Virus record (IMG/VR): IMGVR_UViG_3300017757_000067
Span: 1 to 31,612 of that record
Strand: one strand, 5' to 3'
Length of the DNA stretch: 31,612 bases
Origin: a virus
Shown here: positions 1-10,100 of the stretch, piece by piece
Position numbering within the stretch: position 1 is the first letter of the stretch
Layout: each line of letters starts with the position of its first letter
Position numbers and translations under genes: made by a program
The notes under the pieces: model-generated
The model's database searches: none
What the model saw: the letters and a program-made list of their open reading frames with translations, nothing else
Told to the model about the DNA's origin: nothing

Positions 1-1622
1 ACACTAACATCAACTTCCGATCCTTCATATTTAGCTACTATATCATTAATGTTTTGCTGAACTTGTTCAAGCTCTATAGTATTATTACTTTGTTCTAATT
101 GTCTTTTCCTAGTTTCTAACTTAATAAGCTCGGCTCTATCTTGTAAATCAGAAACTCTACTATCAATAGTCTGATCTATCTTTATACCGTTTATTCTAGT
201 TTGAACTTCTTTGTTAACTGTAGGCGAGTTTTCTATTGTTATATCAGCTGCTATAAAAGTATCATCTTCCATTATAGTCAACGCTCTATCAAACTCTTTA
301 CCATTAAGTTTTTGACCATTAATTTTATAAACAGGATTTTTAGTTGTAGCAGACTTAGCTAAGTAATAAGGCGTAAGTGTTTTATCAGCAAAACCCTCTA
401 GTAGTATTTCTTTGACATTGTACTCTTGACCAGCTGCTTTTTGCCCTAAATATTCAGAAGTTAAACCACCAACTGTTTCCGTAGCCGCAACCGTTGACGC
501 GGCTGCAACGTTAGCAAATCTACTTGCTGATGATTTAGCAACAGCACTTCTAGTAGCAGCATACGTGCCTGGCAAAACCAAAGCTGTCATACCATCTATT
601 GCGCCTATTGTCATACCTCTTTTTAGAGCCTTGTTAGTTATATCATTATAAAGATCTTCATCTTCAGCTACGTTTCTATAAAAATCCATACGGCTGTCGT
701 CCGACATGTTCGACCAATCTAAACCATCATTTAAGGCTTTGTCTCTAACTAAATCAGCTGTCGTAAGACCAGTCTCCATTGTAGCAGACGTTGCTGTCAT
801 CATACCAGCAATAAAGCTAGTACCTACACCAAGAAGCTTTGAAGCCCCAGGCATAACTCTTATCGCGCCTTGTCTAGCCGCTACACCCGCGGCACCACCA
901 GCTAAAGCTTTTTCCCAATTTTGTACAGCACTATAAGCCTGCATGCTTAACGATTGAGACATATAATTAAGCATAGAAGTAGGATTTCTCCATGTAGCTT
1001 TTACAAGCGCTTCAGCTGCATTACCTGAATTAGCATACACCTCGTTAAATTCATCGTCCCAAGATAGCATTGTATCTGTAGGTCCGTATTTTTCAGCTTC
1101 TCTACCTTTACGTACTAACTCAGCAAGTTCTTCTTCAGACATATTTTTACCCTTGCTATAGTATTTTAATTTAGAAGGTAATGTTTTAGCTTGCTGTATA
1201 CCTAACATACTGGCTTCAATTATTTCACCAATTCTCATACCAGACGTAGCTCTGTAAGCATCGCCTAAAAAAGTTGTTAGCTTACTTTTACCTAATACAT
1301 CTTCGACTATGTAAGCCTTTGGATTAGATTCTTGTGAATCCGAAGAACCAGTCTCCGAAGATGAGCCCGTATTTTCTTGTTGATTGTTTTGGGACTGACT
1401 CGTCCCTTGCGACTTTCCCGGCGAAGACTCCTCACTTTTTTTCTTTTTCCAAAATTCTAATTCATCTGGAATCCAACCTTCTTCACCTTTCCACCAGCTA
1501 GTCTCTTGCTTTACTAAGGTAGGATTATACTTCGCATACTTTCTTAGAAATGCTTGTTCTTTTTCTGGTGAAACATTTTTTGTAATGGACTTGCCATTAA
1601 CTGTCATTGTATATTTTTTCAT
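1..1622 (-). CDS. Large internal virion/ejection-type protein, N-terminal 540 residues (runs off left edge)
   Basis: The frame is open from an ATG at 1622 to the window edge, giving 540 residues with no stop; the rest lies outside. The N-terminus (1-60) is charged and aromatic. A Ser/Gln/Gly-rich linker follows at about 63-100, then a mostly helical body. Two Gly/Ala-rich hydrophobic stretches (about 240-285, and 335-400 with GAIDGMTALVLPG) look membrane-active. The end (about 485-535) is a charged coiled coil. Such architecture is typical of phage internal or ejection proteins (T7 gp15/gp16 analogues, crAss-like cargo proteins). It is last in the array, after two other internal-protein candidates, which supports that role. 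No enzymatic domain is visible in this part; one could lie further downstream. The start follows the upstream gene's stop by 32 bp and has no Shine-Dalgarno. Function is inferred. Confidence 0.75.
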   Translation of the reverse strand, partial: MKKYTMTVNGKSITKNVSPEKEQAFLRKYAKYNPTLVKQETSWWKGEEGWIPDELEFWKKKKSEESSPGKSQGTSQSQNNQQENTGSSSETGSSDSQESNPKAYIVEDVLGKSKLTTFLGDAYRATSGMRIGEIIEASMLGIQQAKTLPSKLKYYSKGKNMSEEELAELVRKGREAEKYGPTDTMLSWDDEFNEVYANSGNAAEALVKATWRNPTSMLNYMSQSLSMQAYSAVQNWEKALAGGAAGVAARQGAIRVMPGASKLLGVGTSFIAGMMTATSATMETGLTTADLVRDKALNDGLDWSNMSDDSRMDFYRNVAEDEDLYNDITNKALKRGMTIGAIDGMTALVLPGTYAATRSAVAKSSASRFANVAAASTVAATETVGGLTSEYLGQKAAGQEYNVKEILLEGFADKTLTPYYLAKSATTKNPVYKINGQKLNGKEFDRALTIMEDDTFIAADITIENSPTVNKEVQTRINGIKIDQTIDSRVSDLQDRAELIKLETRKRQLEQSNNTIELEQVQQNINDIVAKYEGSEVDVS

Positions 1623-1654
1623 ACTTATATCGTTAGTTACCCGTTAATAATTAT

Positions 1655-2947
1655 TTATGCGTATTCGTTTTCGTCGTCGAGAGCTTGTTGTTTTAAATCC
1701 TGAGGAATATTATTTTTAAACTCTCTTTCCTCATATATTGTAAAGTAATCTGCTAAATATCCTTTTAGCATTTTTTCATCTTGCATTATTTTATCTACTA
1801 TAACAGCGGCATCTTGCTTAGATACCTTACCATCATTAGTAGGATCAAATTGTTTAACAACATCATCGCTAATACCAAGATCACCGTACTGCATTGTTGT
1901 TAATTTTTCTGTCAAGTCTTGCTCAAAAGAAGTATCGCCATGCATTTTTTTAGTAGCTAATTTATGAACGTCAGTACTCTCAACTACCTTTAGATATCTA
2001 CCGTGAGCCTCGTCCCTATCAAAAGTTGTGTTATCGCCAGGTTTTAAGTTCTTAGCTTTTTCAGCCCCACTGACTATATTAGTGGATAGGGCAGTCGCTG
2101 CTTTATTATCTTTAGCTCTACTCTTTACGTGATTTTTTATTTCATCTACTGTAACAAATTTTTCTTCATCATTCAATAAAGCCTCTGCTTCTTCTGGATC
2201 TAAGTATTCTCTTTTACCAGTTGTAGAATTATAATGTAACGTTTTATCCCCGTTCTCTTTAGCTTTTCTTATCCAATATAATTTAGCTGATCTTTGATAA
2301 TCTTTAAATCCAGCTTCATCATTGCTATACTTATTACCAAATTTATCTGTTTTATATTTACCATCTTTAGAAACAGTAAATCTATCATCTTCCCAAGAAG
2401 ATTTATAGCTCTTTAACTTGTTATTACCATTTTCATCTTTAACAACAAACTCTTGTAAAGCGTCGCTACTTAAAGCGTAACCAACTCTACCGTTCTCATC
2501 TTTAGTAGGCTCGATATCTCCTTTTACTATTTCTTTTATTGTGGTGTCATCTATATCTTCTGATTTTATTTCATTAGTCTCGTCAGTTATAATTTCAGCT
2601 ATCTCTTCTCTATCAGCTTCATTTTTTTTAAAGTCTTGTGCTTCTTCCATTATCTCTCTTTCAAAATCCATACGTTCTTTTTTATTTAAATAAACATACG
2701 CGCCTCTTCTTTGTTTAAATCTTTTATATAACTTTTGGTATTCTTCATCAGACAAGCCTTCTTTCCCTAATTGGGTTTTCATTATATCATTAAACTCATG
2801 GTTTCTTTTCTGTATAACTTTACCCATACCCTCAGCTAGAAAAGCTGCGGTTGCGGTAGCCGCTTGTGATGCCATTAAGTTACCAGCTTTAGCGCCGGCT
2901 TTTGCTTGAGCTACCCTAGCAGCTCCTTCTACTAATTGATTATTCAT
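1655..2947 (-). CDS. Putative internal virion protein with a dockerin-like Ca-binding loop
   Basis: This 430-residue hydrophilic protein is not recognised by name. The N-terminal 40 residues are Ala/Gly-rich and helical; the rest is acidic and charged. Residues 368-379 read DPTNDGKVSKQD, which matches the dockerin/EF-hand calcium loop pattern D-x-x-x-D-G-x-V-x-x-x-D, with Asp instead of Glu at position 12. Only one such loop is evident. The gene starts 13 bp after the stop of the 316-aa gene, behind an A/T-only leader. Its position between a gp14-like protein and the very large partial protein suggests an internal or ejected virion component, or a partner of one. A soluble regulatory role cannot be excluded. 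Confidence 0.75.
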   Translation of the reverse strand: MNNQLVEGAARVAQAKAGAKAGNLMASQAATATAAFLAEGMGKVIQKRNHEFNDIMKTQLGKEGLSDEEYQKLYKRFKQRRGAYVYLNKKERMDFEREIMEEAQDFKKNEADREEIAEIITDETNEIKSEDIDDTTIKEIVKGDIEPTKDENGRVGYALSSDALQEFVVKDENGNNKLKSYKSSWEDDRFTVSKDGKYKTDKFGNKYSNDEAGFKDYQRSAKLYWIRKAKENGDKTLHYNSTTGKREYLDPEEAEALLNDEEKFVTVDEIKNHVKSRAKDNKAATALSTNIVSGAEKAKNLKPGDNTTFDRDEAHGRYLKVVESTDVHKLATKKMHGDTSFEQDLTEKLTTMQYGDLGISDDVVKQFDPTNDGKVSKQDAAVIVDKIMQDEKMLKGYLADYFTIYEEREFKNNIPQDLKQQALDDENEYA

Positions 2948-2960
2948 ATTATTTTATTTA

Positions 2961-3911
2961 TTAATCTACTTCTGGTTCAGGTAATCCTTGGCCAAATCCA
3001 GCGAACATTGTTGCTGCTCCACCTATACCACCAGTTATAGCATCCATTTTAGCTTGCTTAGCGGCGGTGAGTGAATCTTGATCTGCGGCAGCTCTTTGTT
3101 GGGACATACCAAATAATGTTTCTGTTTTGTATTGCTCCTGTTCTCTAGACATAATATCACCTTGTCTTTCTAAACCCTGTAGTCTAGACGCCTCATTTCT
3201 TTCAGCCATTTGATTAGAGGCTTCTTGTCTACCTATATCAGCGGAAGATCTTTGAGAAGCTAGTTGACCTTCTCTAGCCATCGTTTGAGCTAAGGCCGCA
3301 ACTCCACCTCCTCCTGCAGCTCCACGTAAACTATCTAGTATATTAGATTGACTTTGTTGAAATTGTTCTTTTTGAAATTGAGATTGTTTTTGATTTATAG
3401 TTAGATCTTCCATCGTGTTTTCCATATTAAGATATGGGTTACTAGTATCTAAGTTTCTAAAGGCATCTTCTTGCCTTGCTCTTTCAGCCTCTGATTTCTT
3501 AGCTTGTTTCTTAGCTTTTCTTTCTGCTTTTCTAGCTTGTCTAAAACCTATAACACTACTAGCTAAGGATAAACCTATACCTAAAGGTGTTGCGGCATTT
3601 TCCATAAAGCTAGAAACTCCACCAAGAAAACCTTTACCACCGCCGCCTCCAGCTAAGTCTGGTATATTAAATCTGTTAGGAGTAGACTGCAGAGCATTCT
3701 GTCCCATTGATAACATGTTTTGCATGAATCCACCTGATTGAGGTGCTGGCGCTGGTGCTGGTTGGGGTTGTGGACCATATGCTGCGGGCGGTTGTTGTGG
3801 TGGCAACATAGGTATTTGCCACATATTACCACCTCCACCTTGAGGCTGCTGTTGCCCAGGTGGTAACATAGGTATGTTCCATTGAAAATTGTAAGGACTA
3901 TTATTGCTCAT
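2961..3911 (-). CDS. T7 gp14-like internal virion protein (inferred)
   Basis: This is a 316-residue protein. It starts with a Pro/Gln/Gly-rich disordered segment (1-65) holding two copies of WxIPMLPP (11-18 and 31-38). A hydrophobic, membrane-competent segment follows at about 105-123 (TPLGIGLSLASSVIGF), then a highly basic helix (RQARKAERKAKKQAKKSEA). Next comes a long Gln/Ala/Ser-rich helical region (160-290) and a short Gly/Ala-rich hydrophobic tail (about 291-307). Short Gln-rich helical proteins with one hydrophobic patch, next to very large internal proteins, are characteristic of podovirus inner-core proteins such as T7 gp14. The family assignment rests on architecture and position, not a catalytic motif. 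It has a 49-bp upstream region containing a promoter-like element. Confidence 0.75.
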   Translation of the reverse strand: MSNNSPYNFQWNIPMLPPGQQQPQGGGGNMWQIPMLPPQQPPAAYGPQPQPAPAPAPQSGGFMQNMLSMGQNALQSTPNRFNIPDLAGGGGGKGFLGGVSSFMENAATPLGIGLSLASSVIGFRQARKAERKAKKQAKKSEAERARQEDAFRNLDTSNPYLNMENTMEDLTINQKQSQFQKEQFQQSQSNILDSLRGAAGGGGVAALAQTMAREGQLASQRSSADIGRQEASNQMAERNEASRLQGLERQGDIMSREQEQYKTETLFGMSQQRAAADQDSLTAAKQAKMDAITGGIGGAATMFAGFGQGLPEPEVD

Positions 3912-3922
3912 ATTAAATAATT

Positions 3923-3941
3923 TACTATATTATAATTACAT
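3923..3941 (-). promoter_or_regulatory. Promoter-like element, copy B (upstream of the internal-protein genes)
   Basis: The plus-strand sequence TACTATATTATAATTACAT reads ATGTAATTATAATATAGTA on the coding strand, ending 11 nt before the ATG of the 316-aa gene. It matches 18 of 19 positions of the element at 15966-15984. It contains TATAAT, so it could act as a -10-type box, although no convincing -35 is visible. Both copies lie in intergenic DNA at the start of a gene block. Promoter function is inferred from conservation and position. Confidence 0.5.
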
Positions 3942-3960
3942 TTATTATTATTTATTTACA

Positions 3961-4320
3961 CTAACTACTACTTTCCTCTACCTCAAAAGCTGTCGCGTGA
4001 AGCTCTGCGTTTGATGTTGAGTTGTTTCTAAACTGTGTTGTAGCATAGTATCCAGTTATAGAACCTATTTCTACTAAATTGTTTTTGCTGAAAAATACAA
4101 AGTCATTAGTTGTAACAGCTTCAGCAAACTCACCCTCGATTAATATCGTAAGTGTAGTAGTTGTAGATGCTTCTGTTATAGCTGTTATCGTTCCAATTAA
4201 ATTTGTTTGACCTGCTACTGTAAAGCCTCCAAGTGTAGAGGTATTTACAAAATAAGCGACATCGCCTATCTTACAAGACATATTTATTGGAGCGCTGAAT
4301 GTTAAGTTTAATGTTGCCAT
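3961..4320 (-). CDS. Small beta-rich virion protein, unknown function
   Basis: This 119-residue protein is predicted to be almost all beta-strand, rich in Thr, Asn and Ile, with no signal peptide or membrane segment. The middle reads as alternating strands (LIGTITAITEASTTTTLTILIEG). The C-terminus ends in an acidic/serine tail (EVEESSS). It starts 1 nt after the stop of the 470-aa gene, so it is probably translationally coupled to it. Small beta-rich proteins in this position are common in marine phage structural modules. It may decorate or plug the tail, or assist the internal proteins that follow. No specific function can be assigned. Confidence 0.7.
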   Translation of the reverse strand: MATLNLTFSAPINMSCKIGDVAYFVNTSTLGGFTVAGQTNLIGTITAITEASTTTTLTILIEGEFAEAVTTNDFVFFSKNNLVEIGSITGYYATTQFRNNSTSNAELHATAFEVEESSS

Positions 4321-4321
4321 A

Positions 4322-5734
4322 TTAGCTGTAGTTTACTATGTTATCTAAATTTACGTTAACTATCGTGTCAAGAGTATTAAATTTTAAATCCATATCAATA
4401 ATTAATTTATATGAACTTGTGCCACTTCCAGTAGATCGCACTGTAGTATTAATAACCGCATCACCAGAAGCCGTAATAAAATTACTAGGCCTTGGCCCTG
4501 CACTTGTTTTATTTGTACACGTTCTACTAGTTAAAGCAACTGTTAGCCCTACTAATCTACTTTTTTCTTTTCTATTTCCAAAACTAACTGTGTGTGTTGC
4601 CCCAGCTGATTCACCGTTTATTTGAACTGTGCCGTCAGTTGTAGTAAAATTAAGTGTTACTATTGAGCCTATGTTCTGTGTCAGCGCGTAAGTAGGATAC
4701 GTAGAGGTTATTTTAGAATCCTTGGTTCCAGTTGTTTCTAAATTTAATTTGTAACTAGTTGACCTTCTAAAAGCTACTTTTTTATTATCTGCTAACGTAA
4801 GTTTTTTTGAAAGTGTACAAACATAAGTACTGTCTATTGAAACTACTTTTATTGTTTCACCACTATTGATTCTTCTATTATTAGTATCTGTTACTAAAAT
4901 CTCATCTCCAACTTGAACTCCAGTTAAGCTATCAAAAGTAATCTGCTTTGCATTAGTGACACCACCGCCTACATTAACAGCAGTTTTAAGTACAACAGGT
5001 GCTTTTGGAAACTTTTGTTTGTAAGTATAATAACCTTTGTTATTTAGCTTAGAAGAAAAAACACCTTTCTCTCCAGAAGGTAGTATACTAAAAGCATTAG
5101 CATCTGTTGTTATAGAAGTGTCACTAGCGTTTAGTGTGCTAATTTCAAACGGCGTGTTAGGCGAACCATATAATTTTATTTTTCTTTCGCAACCGGTTAA
5201 AGGAATAGTTAAAGAACCCGGATATATTTTTCTAATAGTATTAGTTGAAACGACCGGTGATTTAACTATAGGTATAGTTACATCAACAATTACATCTTCC
5301 GACTTAGGTATTTCTCTTTCTGTTTTACATATTAAATCATACGTATTAACTGTATCTGTTTCTTTAATAGATATAATAAATCCTTCTATGTCTTTTCTTA
5401 ACGTAGAGTTAAGCTTATTAGTAAATTTATAAGCATCTGTTTTATTACCAACAACTATAGTAGCTACCTTAACTGATTTATTAAAGGGGACTATCGCATC
5501 AATAGTGTATGTTGTTACTTCATTTACAGTTCCAGTATCAGTTCTACTTAAAGAAGAATTAGATGTATAACTTTTAGTAATCAAACCATTAACGGGAGAG
5601 TTTCCATAATTTAATTTCTTGTATTTTGTTTTAAAATCTTGCTGTATAGCCGTGCCTGAAACTACAAACGTAGTAATGTTTTTAGTCTTAGCTTTTACTT
5701 TTAAATTTAAATTAGTTGTTGTATTTAGTGCCAT
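4322..5734 (-). CDS. Beta-rich tail/fibre-like structural protein
   Basis: This 470-residue protein is dominated by Thr, Ser, Asn, Val and Lys in an alternating pattern that suggests consecutive beta-sandwich domains. Around residues 250-310 there is a compact strand-rich domain (VGDEILVTDTNNRRINSGETIKVVS). Its first residues are not a signal peptide. It begins 1 nt downstream of the 484-aa gene and ends 1 nt before the 119-aa gene, in a tightly packed tail cluster. The composition and place after the giant hub gene fit a tail appendage or fibre-attachment protein. It shows no recognisable lyase or peptidase motif, and I do not recognise the family. Confidence 0.7.
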   Translation of the reverse strand: MALNTTTNLNLKVKAKTKNITTFVVSGTAIQQDFKTKYKKLNYGNSPVNGLITKSYTSNSSLSRTDTGTVNEVTTYTIDAIVPFNKSVKVATIVVGNKTDAYKFTNKLNSTLRKDIEGFIISIKETDTVNTYDLICKTEREIPKSEDVIVDVTIPIVKSPVVSTNTIRKIYPGSLTIPLTGCERKIKLYGSPNTPFEISTLNASDTSITTDANAFSILPSGEKGVFSSKLNNKGYYTYKQKFPKAPVVLKTAVNVGGGVTNAKQITFDSLTGVQVGDEILVTDTNNRRINSGETIKVVSIDSTYVCTLSKKLTLADNKKVAFRRSTSYKLNLETTGTKDSKITSTYPTYALTQNIGSIVTLNFTTTDGTVQINGESAGATHTVSFGNRKEKSRLVGLTVALTSRTCTNKTSAGPRPSNFITASGDAVINTTVRSTGSGTSSYKLIIDMDLKFNTLDTIVNVNLDNIVNYS

Positions 5735-5735
5735 G

Positions 5736-7190
5736 CTATATTAGTGTTGGATATATATTTGCAAATATTTTATTTCTTCTATTAAATTGGTAAGAGTCTT
5801 GTGGCCCATATCTACTAATAGATAAACCACTTTTAAATGGTATAGTAACCTTAACCGTCTTATCATCTATTTGGGTAAATGTTATATTATTAAAATCTAA
5901 GTCACTATTATTTTCTGATTGGTCTGATACTGATGTCACTATGCTACCAAAGTTACAATCTATATTAGATGAAGGGGTAAGTGATGGCGTGTATTGATAC
6001 GCTGGATCACCTAAGAGATAATAGTCATTATCATTATTTACCCAAGATAAAATTCTCCAAATATTTATAAACTCTGAGCTAGCTATTAAGTTATAATTAG
6101 GGTTCTCACCTATTGAAATATACCAAGATAAAGAACTAGGTAAGACAGGGCCTCCAGGTTCTATAGAGGGATAATCCTCTAAAGATAAATATCTAGTATT
6201 ATTTGGGTCAGGGCTAACTTTAAATTTATATGTTGACTTATTATTACCACACACGGGTATATTATCATTAGGGTGAAACTCGTTTACTGGTCCGTAAGCT
6301 GGATTAAATTGCATTCCATTTAATGGAGTAGTAGCAATAATTTGCCCACATAAGGTTGAAAGTGTGTTTGGTGCTGCCGCTGTTGGGTCATTTTGAAACC
6401 CATCAAAATAAAAGTTGTCTCTATAAAATGTATAGCAAGTTGGTTGAAAACTATTCAAGCATCCATCTGTGTAATTATTTGGAAAATTATTTTGTTGAAA
6501 ATTACCATTCCAATCATAAGGTGGCCACACATTTGATTGTGCAACATTAGAATTTATATAATTTTCATTGTTGTGTGCATTAAAGTAAGAAGACGCATAA
6601 GATTCACTATCGTAATACTGCGCAAAGAAAAAAGTATAATCTTCTAGCAAACTAAAATTTGTTATATAAAAATCAGTTTGGTAGTTTAGTATTGTTGTAC
6701 CAGTCTCATCGGGTACAGGTTGAGGGTCGCATATCAGCGCTTGACCTTCTAAATCTACTGATACAGTATAGTTATTATTGGGCATTTCAAAATCAACAAT
6801 TGTCATTTCAACTATAACATTATTATCACAACTCTCCCAATTGTCACCTAAAGAATCATAGATTCTTATCCAAGCAAAATCTTGGTATACCTCTGAATTT
6901 GAGTTCACAAAAAGAGTAGTTATATTATTGCTATATCCATCAGCTTCTTGTGTACTTTCATTAAAACTACCACCTGCAATACTTATCATAGTTCTATCTA
7001 TCCTGTAACCAGGTAAAGGTTTTACTACTAAATAAAATGTGCCTAACGTTCCAGGCGCACCACCACTATATATATTCTGAAATCCAGTTGGCGGTGTTTG
7101 TATTTCTAATAATCCGTTACCTACGCTGTCACCCGGGAACTCTTCTGCCGTGTATGAATCTACTGGTTGACAATTTATTAAACTAGCCAT
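5736..7190 (-). CDS. Asn/Tyr/Asp-rich putative tail fibre or receptor-binding protein
   Basis: This 484-residue protein has unusually high Asn, Tyr, Asp, Phe and Pro, little Lys, and many NN and DN pairs. That composition is typical of exposed beta-rich adhesive domains. The N-terminal 130 residues look like a beta-sandwich. The central part (about 130-330) is loop-rich and aromatic, with four scattered Cys (such as DGCLNSFQPTCYTF). The C-terminus (430-484) ends with a strand-rich, basic segment. It starts 2 nt after the stop of the 2178-aa hub gene. Position and composition suggest host recognition, but no family is recognised and it could equally be a tail-tip protein. Confidence 0.65.
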   Translation of the reverse strand: MASLINCQPVDSYTAEEFPGDSVGNGLLEIQTPPTGFQNIYSGGAPGTLGTFYLVVKPLPGYRIDRTMISIAGGSFNESTQEADGYSNNITTLFVNSNSEVYQDFAWIRIYDSLGDNWESCDNNVIVEMTIVDFEMPNNNYTVSVDLEGQALICDPQPVPDETGTTILNYQTDFYITNFSLLEDYTFFFAQYYDSESYASSYFNAHNNENYINSNVAQSNVWPPYDWNGNFQQNNFPNNYTDGCLNSFQPTCYTFYRDNFYFDGFQNDPTAAAPNTLSTLCGQIIATTPLNGMQFNPAYGPVNEFHPNDNIPVCGNNKSTYKFKVSPDPNNTRYLSLEDYPSIEPGGPVLPSSLSWYISIGENPNYNLIASSEFINIWRILSWVNNDNDYYLLGDPAYQYTPSLTPSSNIDCNFGSIVTSVSDQSENNSDLDFNNITFTQIDDKTVKVTIPFKSGLSISRYGPQDSYQFNRRNKIFANIYPTLI

Positions 7191-7192
7191 AA

Positions 7193-10100
7193 TTAATCGT
7201 TATTTATATTATTCTCAATTGTAAATGTATTAGTCGTTGGTGGTGGATCTGGTAGTTCAACTATAGTTGGTTTACCTATACCTTGAACTGTAAACTCTTT
7301 AGTATCTAAATTATCAAGTGTTGTTTGAACACCACATACTTTATTAAACCATTTGTTTTCTTTATCAGCAAACCAAGTTATTTTACCATCTTGAAGATCT
7401 GTTTTTATATCATCAACCCACCAACCTTTTTTACTTGGGAATATATTGTAGTAATTATCATCAGCTAAGTCCTGGTCTATTCTAGCTTGTGAACCTTCAT
7501 AGTTCATAGCTTTAAAAGATTTAACCTGACCGGGCACATCGTTAAACATAACTGTTAACGTTGATTCAGCATCTGAAGTTAATTCTTCTGCTCCATAAAA
7601 TAAGTTTCTATTATTAACCTCACCATCACTATCAAATTGATCAACGTAATGTTCGTATATTGTACCTTTTTTTACTGTTAAGTATCTACCAGTAATAGAT
7701 AAACCTTGGTCTGGTTTAAAAGATTTAAAACAAACCCAGCCTTTTGAACCCTCGTTAAACGCTACTGTTTTCTCGTTATTAATACTTAAATTATATTCTC
7801 CATTGACCCCATCAAAAGTACCAAGAAGTTGTATGCCATAACCAGTTGCGCCTATTATATTTTCTCTAAACCAATTTTTCATACCAACATTTGATATAGG
7901 TGTTAAGCCGTCTTGCGATAATCTTAACACAGCACCTCTTTGTGAATCAGTAAAATAGATTCTATATTGGTCAGACGCTAAAGACTCAGGGCTTCTTGAT
8001 ATACCATATCTACCTTTGAATGTAGATACTTGACCTAACACTCTATCAGTAGCGGTTAATTGTGGCTTGCCATCTGCTAAAAATACAGCTTCCTTATTAG
8101 CTATTACAGCTAATACTCTATCTTCACAAAATACAACAACGTTTGTTTCTCTACTTTTTAAAGCTTGGATTGTTCCGTAATCCGGGTTTAAATCTTTTAT
8201 AATCTTTTCACCCATGTTAAACTCGTTAAGATCATTAACACTAGACGTAGCATTATATAATCCTGAAAATATTAAACTACTAGATCTAAGCTCTTTACCA
8301 TACTCATCTACTGTTGTTGAAACTTTAATACCGTTATCAATCGTTGGCGCGTTAAAGTCATCTCTTATTCTATCTGATTCCACACCATTACCAAACGAGT
8401 AGCAGTTATGCCAACCTAATTTTACCTTGTATTTATAAACATCTTTGTCTATTTTATAATAACCAGTAGGCGCTTTTATAGTCACACTTAAGGCTGATAT
8501 ATCAGATGTCACCCAAGAGTAATCAGATAATACAGGTACAACACCAGCGAAAAAAGAAACAAAAATTCCAGGAGGTATACCATCTCCAGTTATGTTCATA
8601 CTTTCCGTTAAACTTAGCATTGATGTATCAGCAAGAGAGGTAATATTAAAAAAGTTGTTAATAGACATTGTCGTTGTGTAAGCAGTTTGAGGAACGTACG
8701 TAACATTATTTCCAGTTGGCTCAACATAATAATCTTCAACAACACTTCTAGTTTGTAAGCCACTACTATGCTCAAATAGTATAGTATCACCAATCCCTAT
8801 GTTATCTACGTGGTTAACAACATTGCCGTCACTATTAGTAGATATTACTTTTATTATTGAATCATTTTCTAAATACTCAGCCCCACCTACTATTATATTA
8901 CTAAAAGAATTACCTTCATCATCTGATGTTAAATCGTCTATTTCTGTGGCACCACTTACTGGGCTAAATCTTTCAATTGACACTTTAGATTTTAATGGAG
9001 CATAAGCTAAAGTATTACCTTCTTTTAATTTTAAAGGAAGAGCATGTGTAGCTTCATAGTATAAATCTAATCCCACGTCTTCTTTTGGTTCAGTTTCCCA
9101 AACGGCTCTATCTTCTTCTACCTCTACGATTTCACCACCTGATGCCGTTTGTGGCATTAATATAGCTATCCTTATTTTTCCAGCAGTACCATCGTGCTTA
9201 GCCCAACCTCTTGGATCAAATAACTCAGGGTCAATACCATCGGCTGTAGCTAGATTCGTTGCTGGATCTACTCTTCTAAATTCAAATCTTATAGAGTGTC
9301 TATTACATAGAGCACCCTCACCAACGGCGTTACCTGTTTGTTCTTCGTTACCACAATGCCCACATCTTTTTTGATTTTTATAAGACTTAGGTTCATCATC
9401 ACCATCATTACTAAATACACCAACTCTTAATACTGGTATATCAAAAGCACTCCAACCAACAGCTATTTCATCTTCTTCACTAGCGTTTAAGAAATCAGTA
9501 CCTTGAAGCTCCCAACAGTTTGCGCCAGGGTTGCCATCAGCATCTACGCAATCCGCGTTCTCCCCACCAAAATTAACATTGTACTCGTTATTGTCGTTAT
9601 CTTGTACTTTTCTATTAGTTGATATTAATCTTGATTTATTATTAACGTTACCAGTTCCATCTGAATTAACACCAGCTTTAGTTAAATCTCCAAAGTTTTT
9701 AATGTTTGTTGTATACTGCGGTGGTATAGATATACTAGGATCAGTTACGTCCTTTGTAATAACTTTGTATATATGTGGTTTACCTTCAGGAAACTCTGGA
9801 TCACTTAAATCAGATGTATCATCTAAAAATTTAAAATAGGTACCAGCCGCATCTGGGCCAGCAAAGTAATTATACAAACCAGTTGCGTCAACATCGCCTA
9901 ACCCACCATTCCAACCCGAATTACCGTTATTAGTACCAGAGGCATTACTAGGTATTTGACTTAATACCATTCTACCTAAAGTACCTTCACTAGCATGCCC
10001 TTGGTCTAGCGCCGTCGGTTTGTAGTTGTAAATAGAAGGAGCTGTATCAGAATAAATACCGCCCTCCGCAGCACTGTCATTAGAGATAAACATGTTACCA

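Noticed and set aside
706-936. Plus-strand open frame of 76 codons
   Set aside because: It is a shadow on the opposite strand of the large partial minus-strand gene; its protein is low-complexity and no plus-strand gene is supported anywhere.
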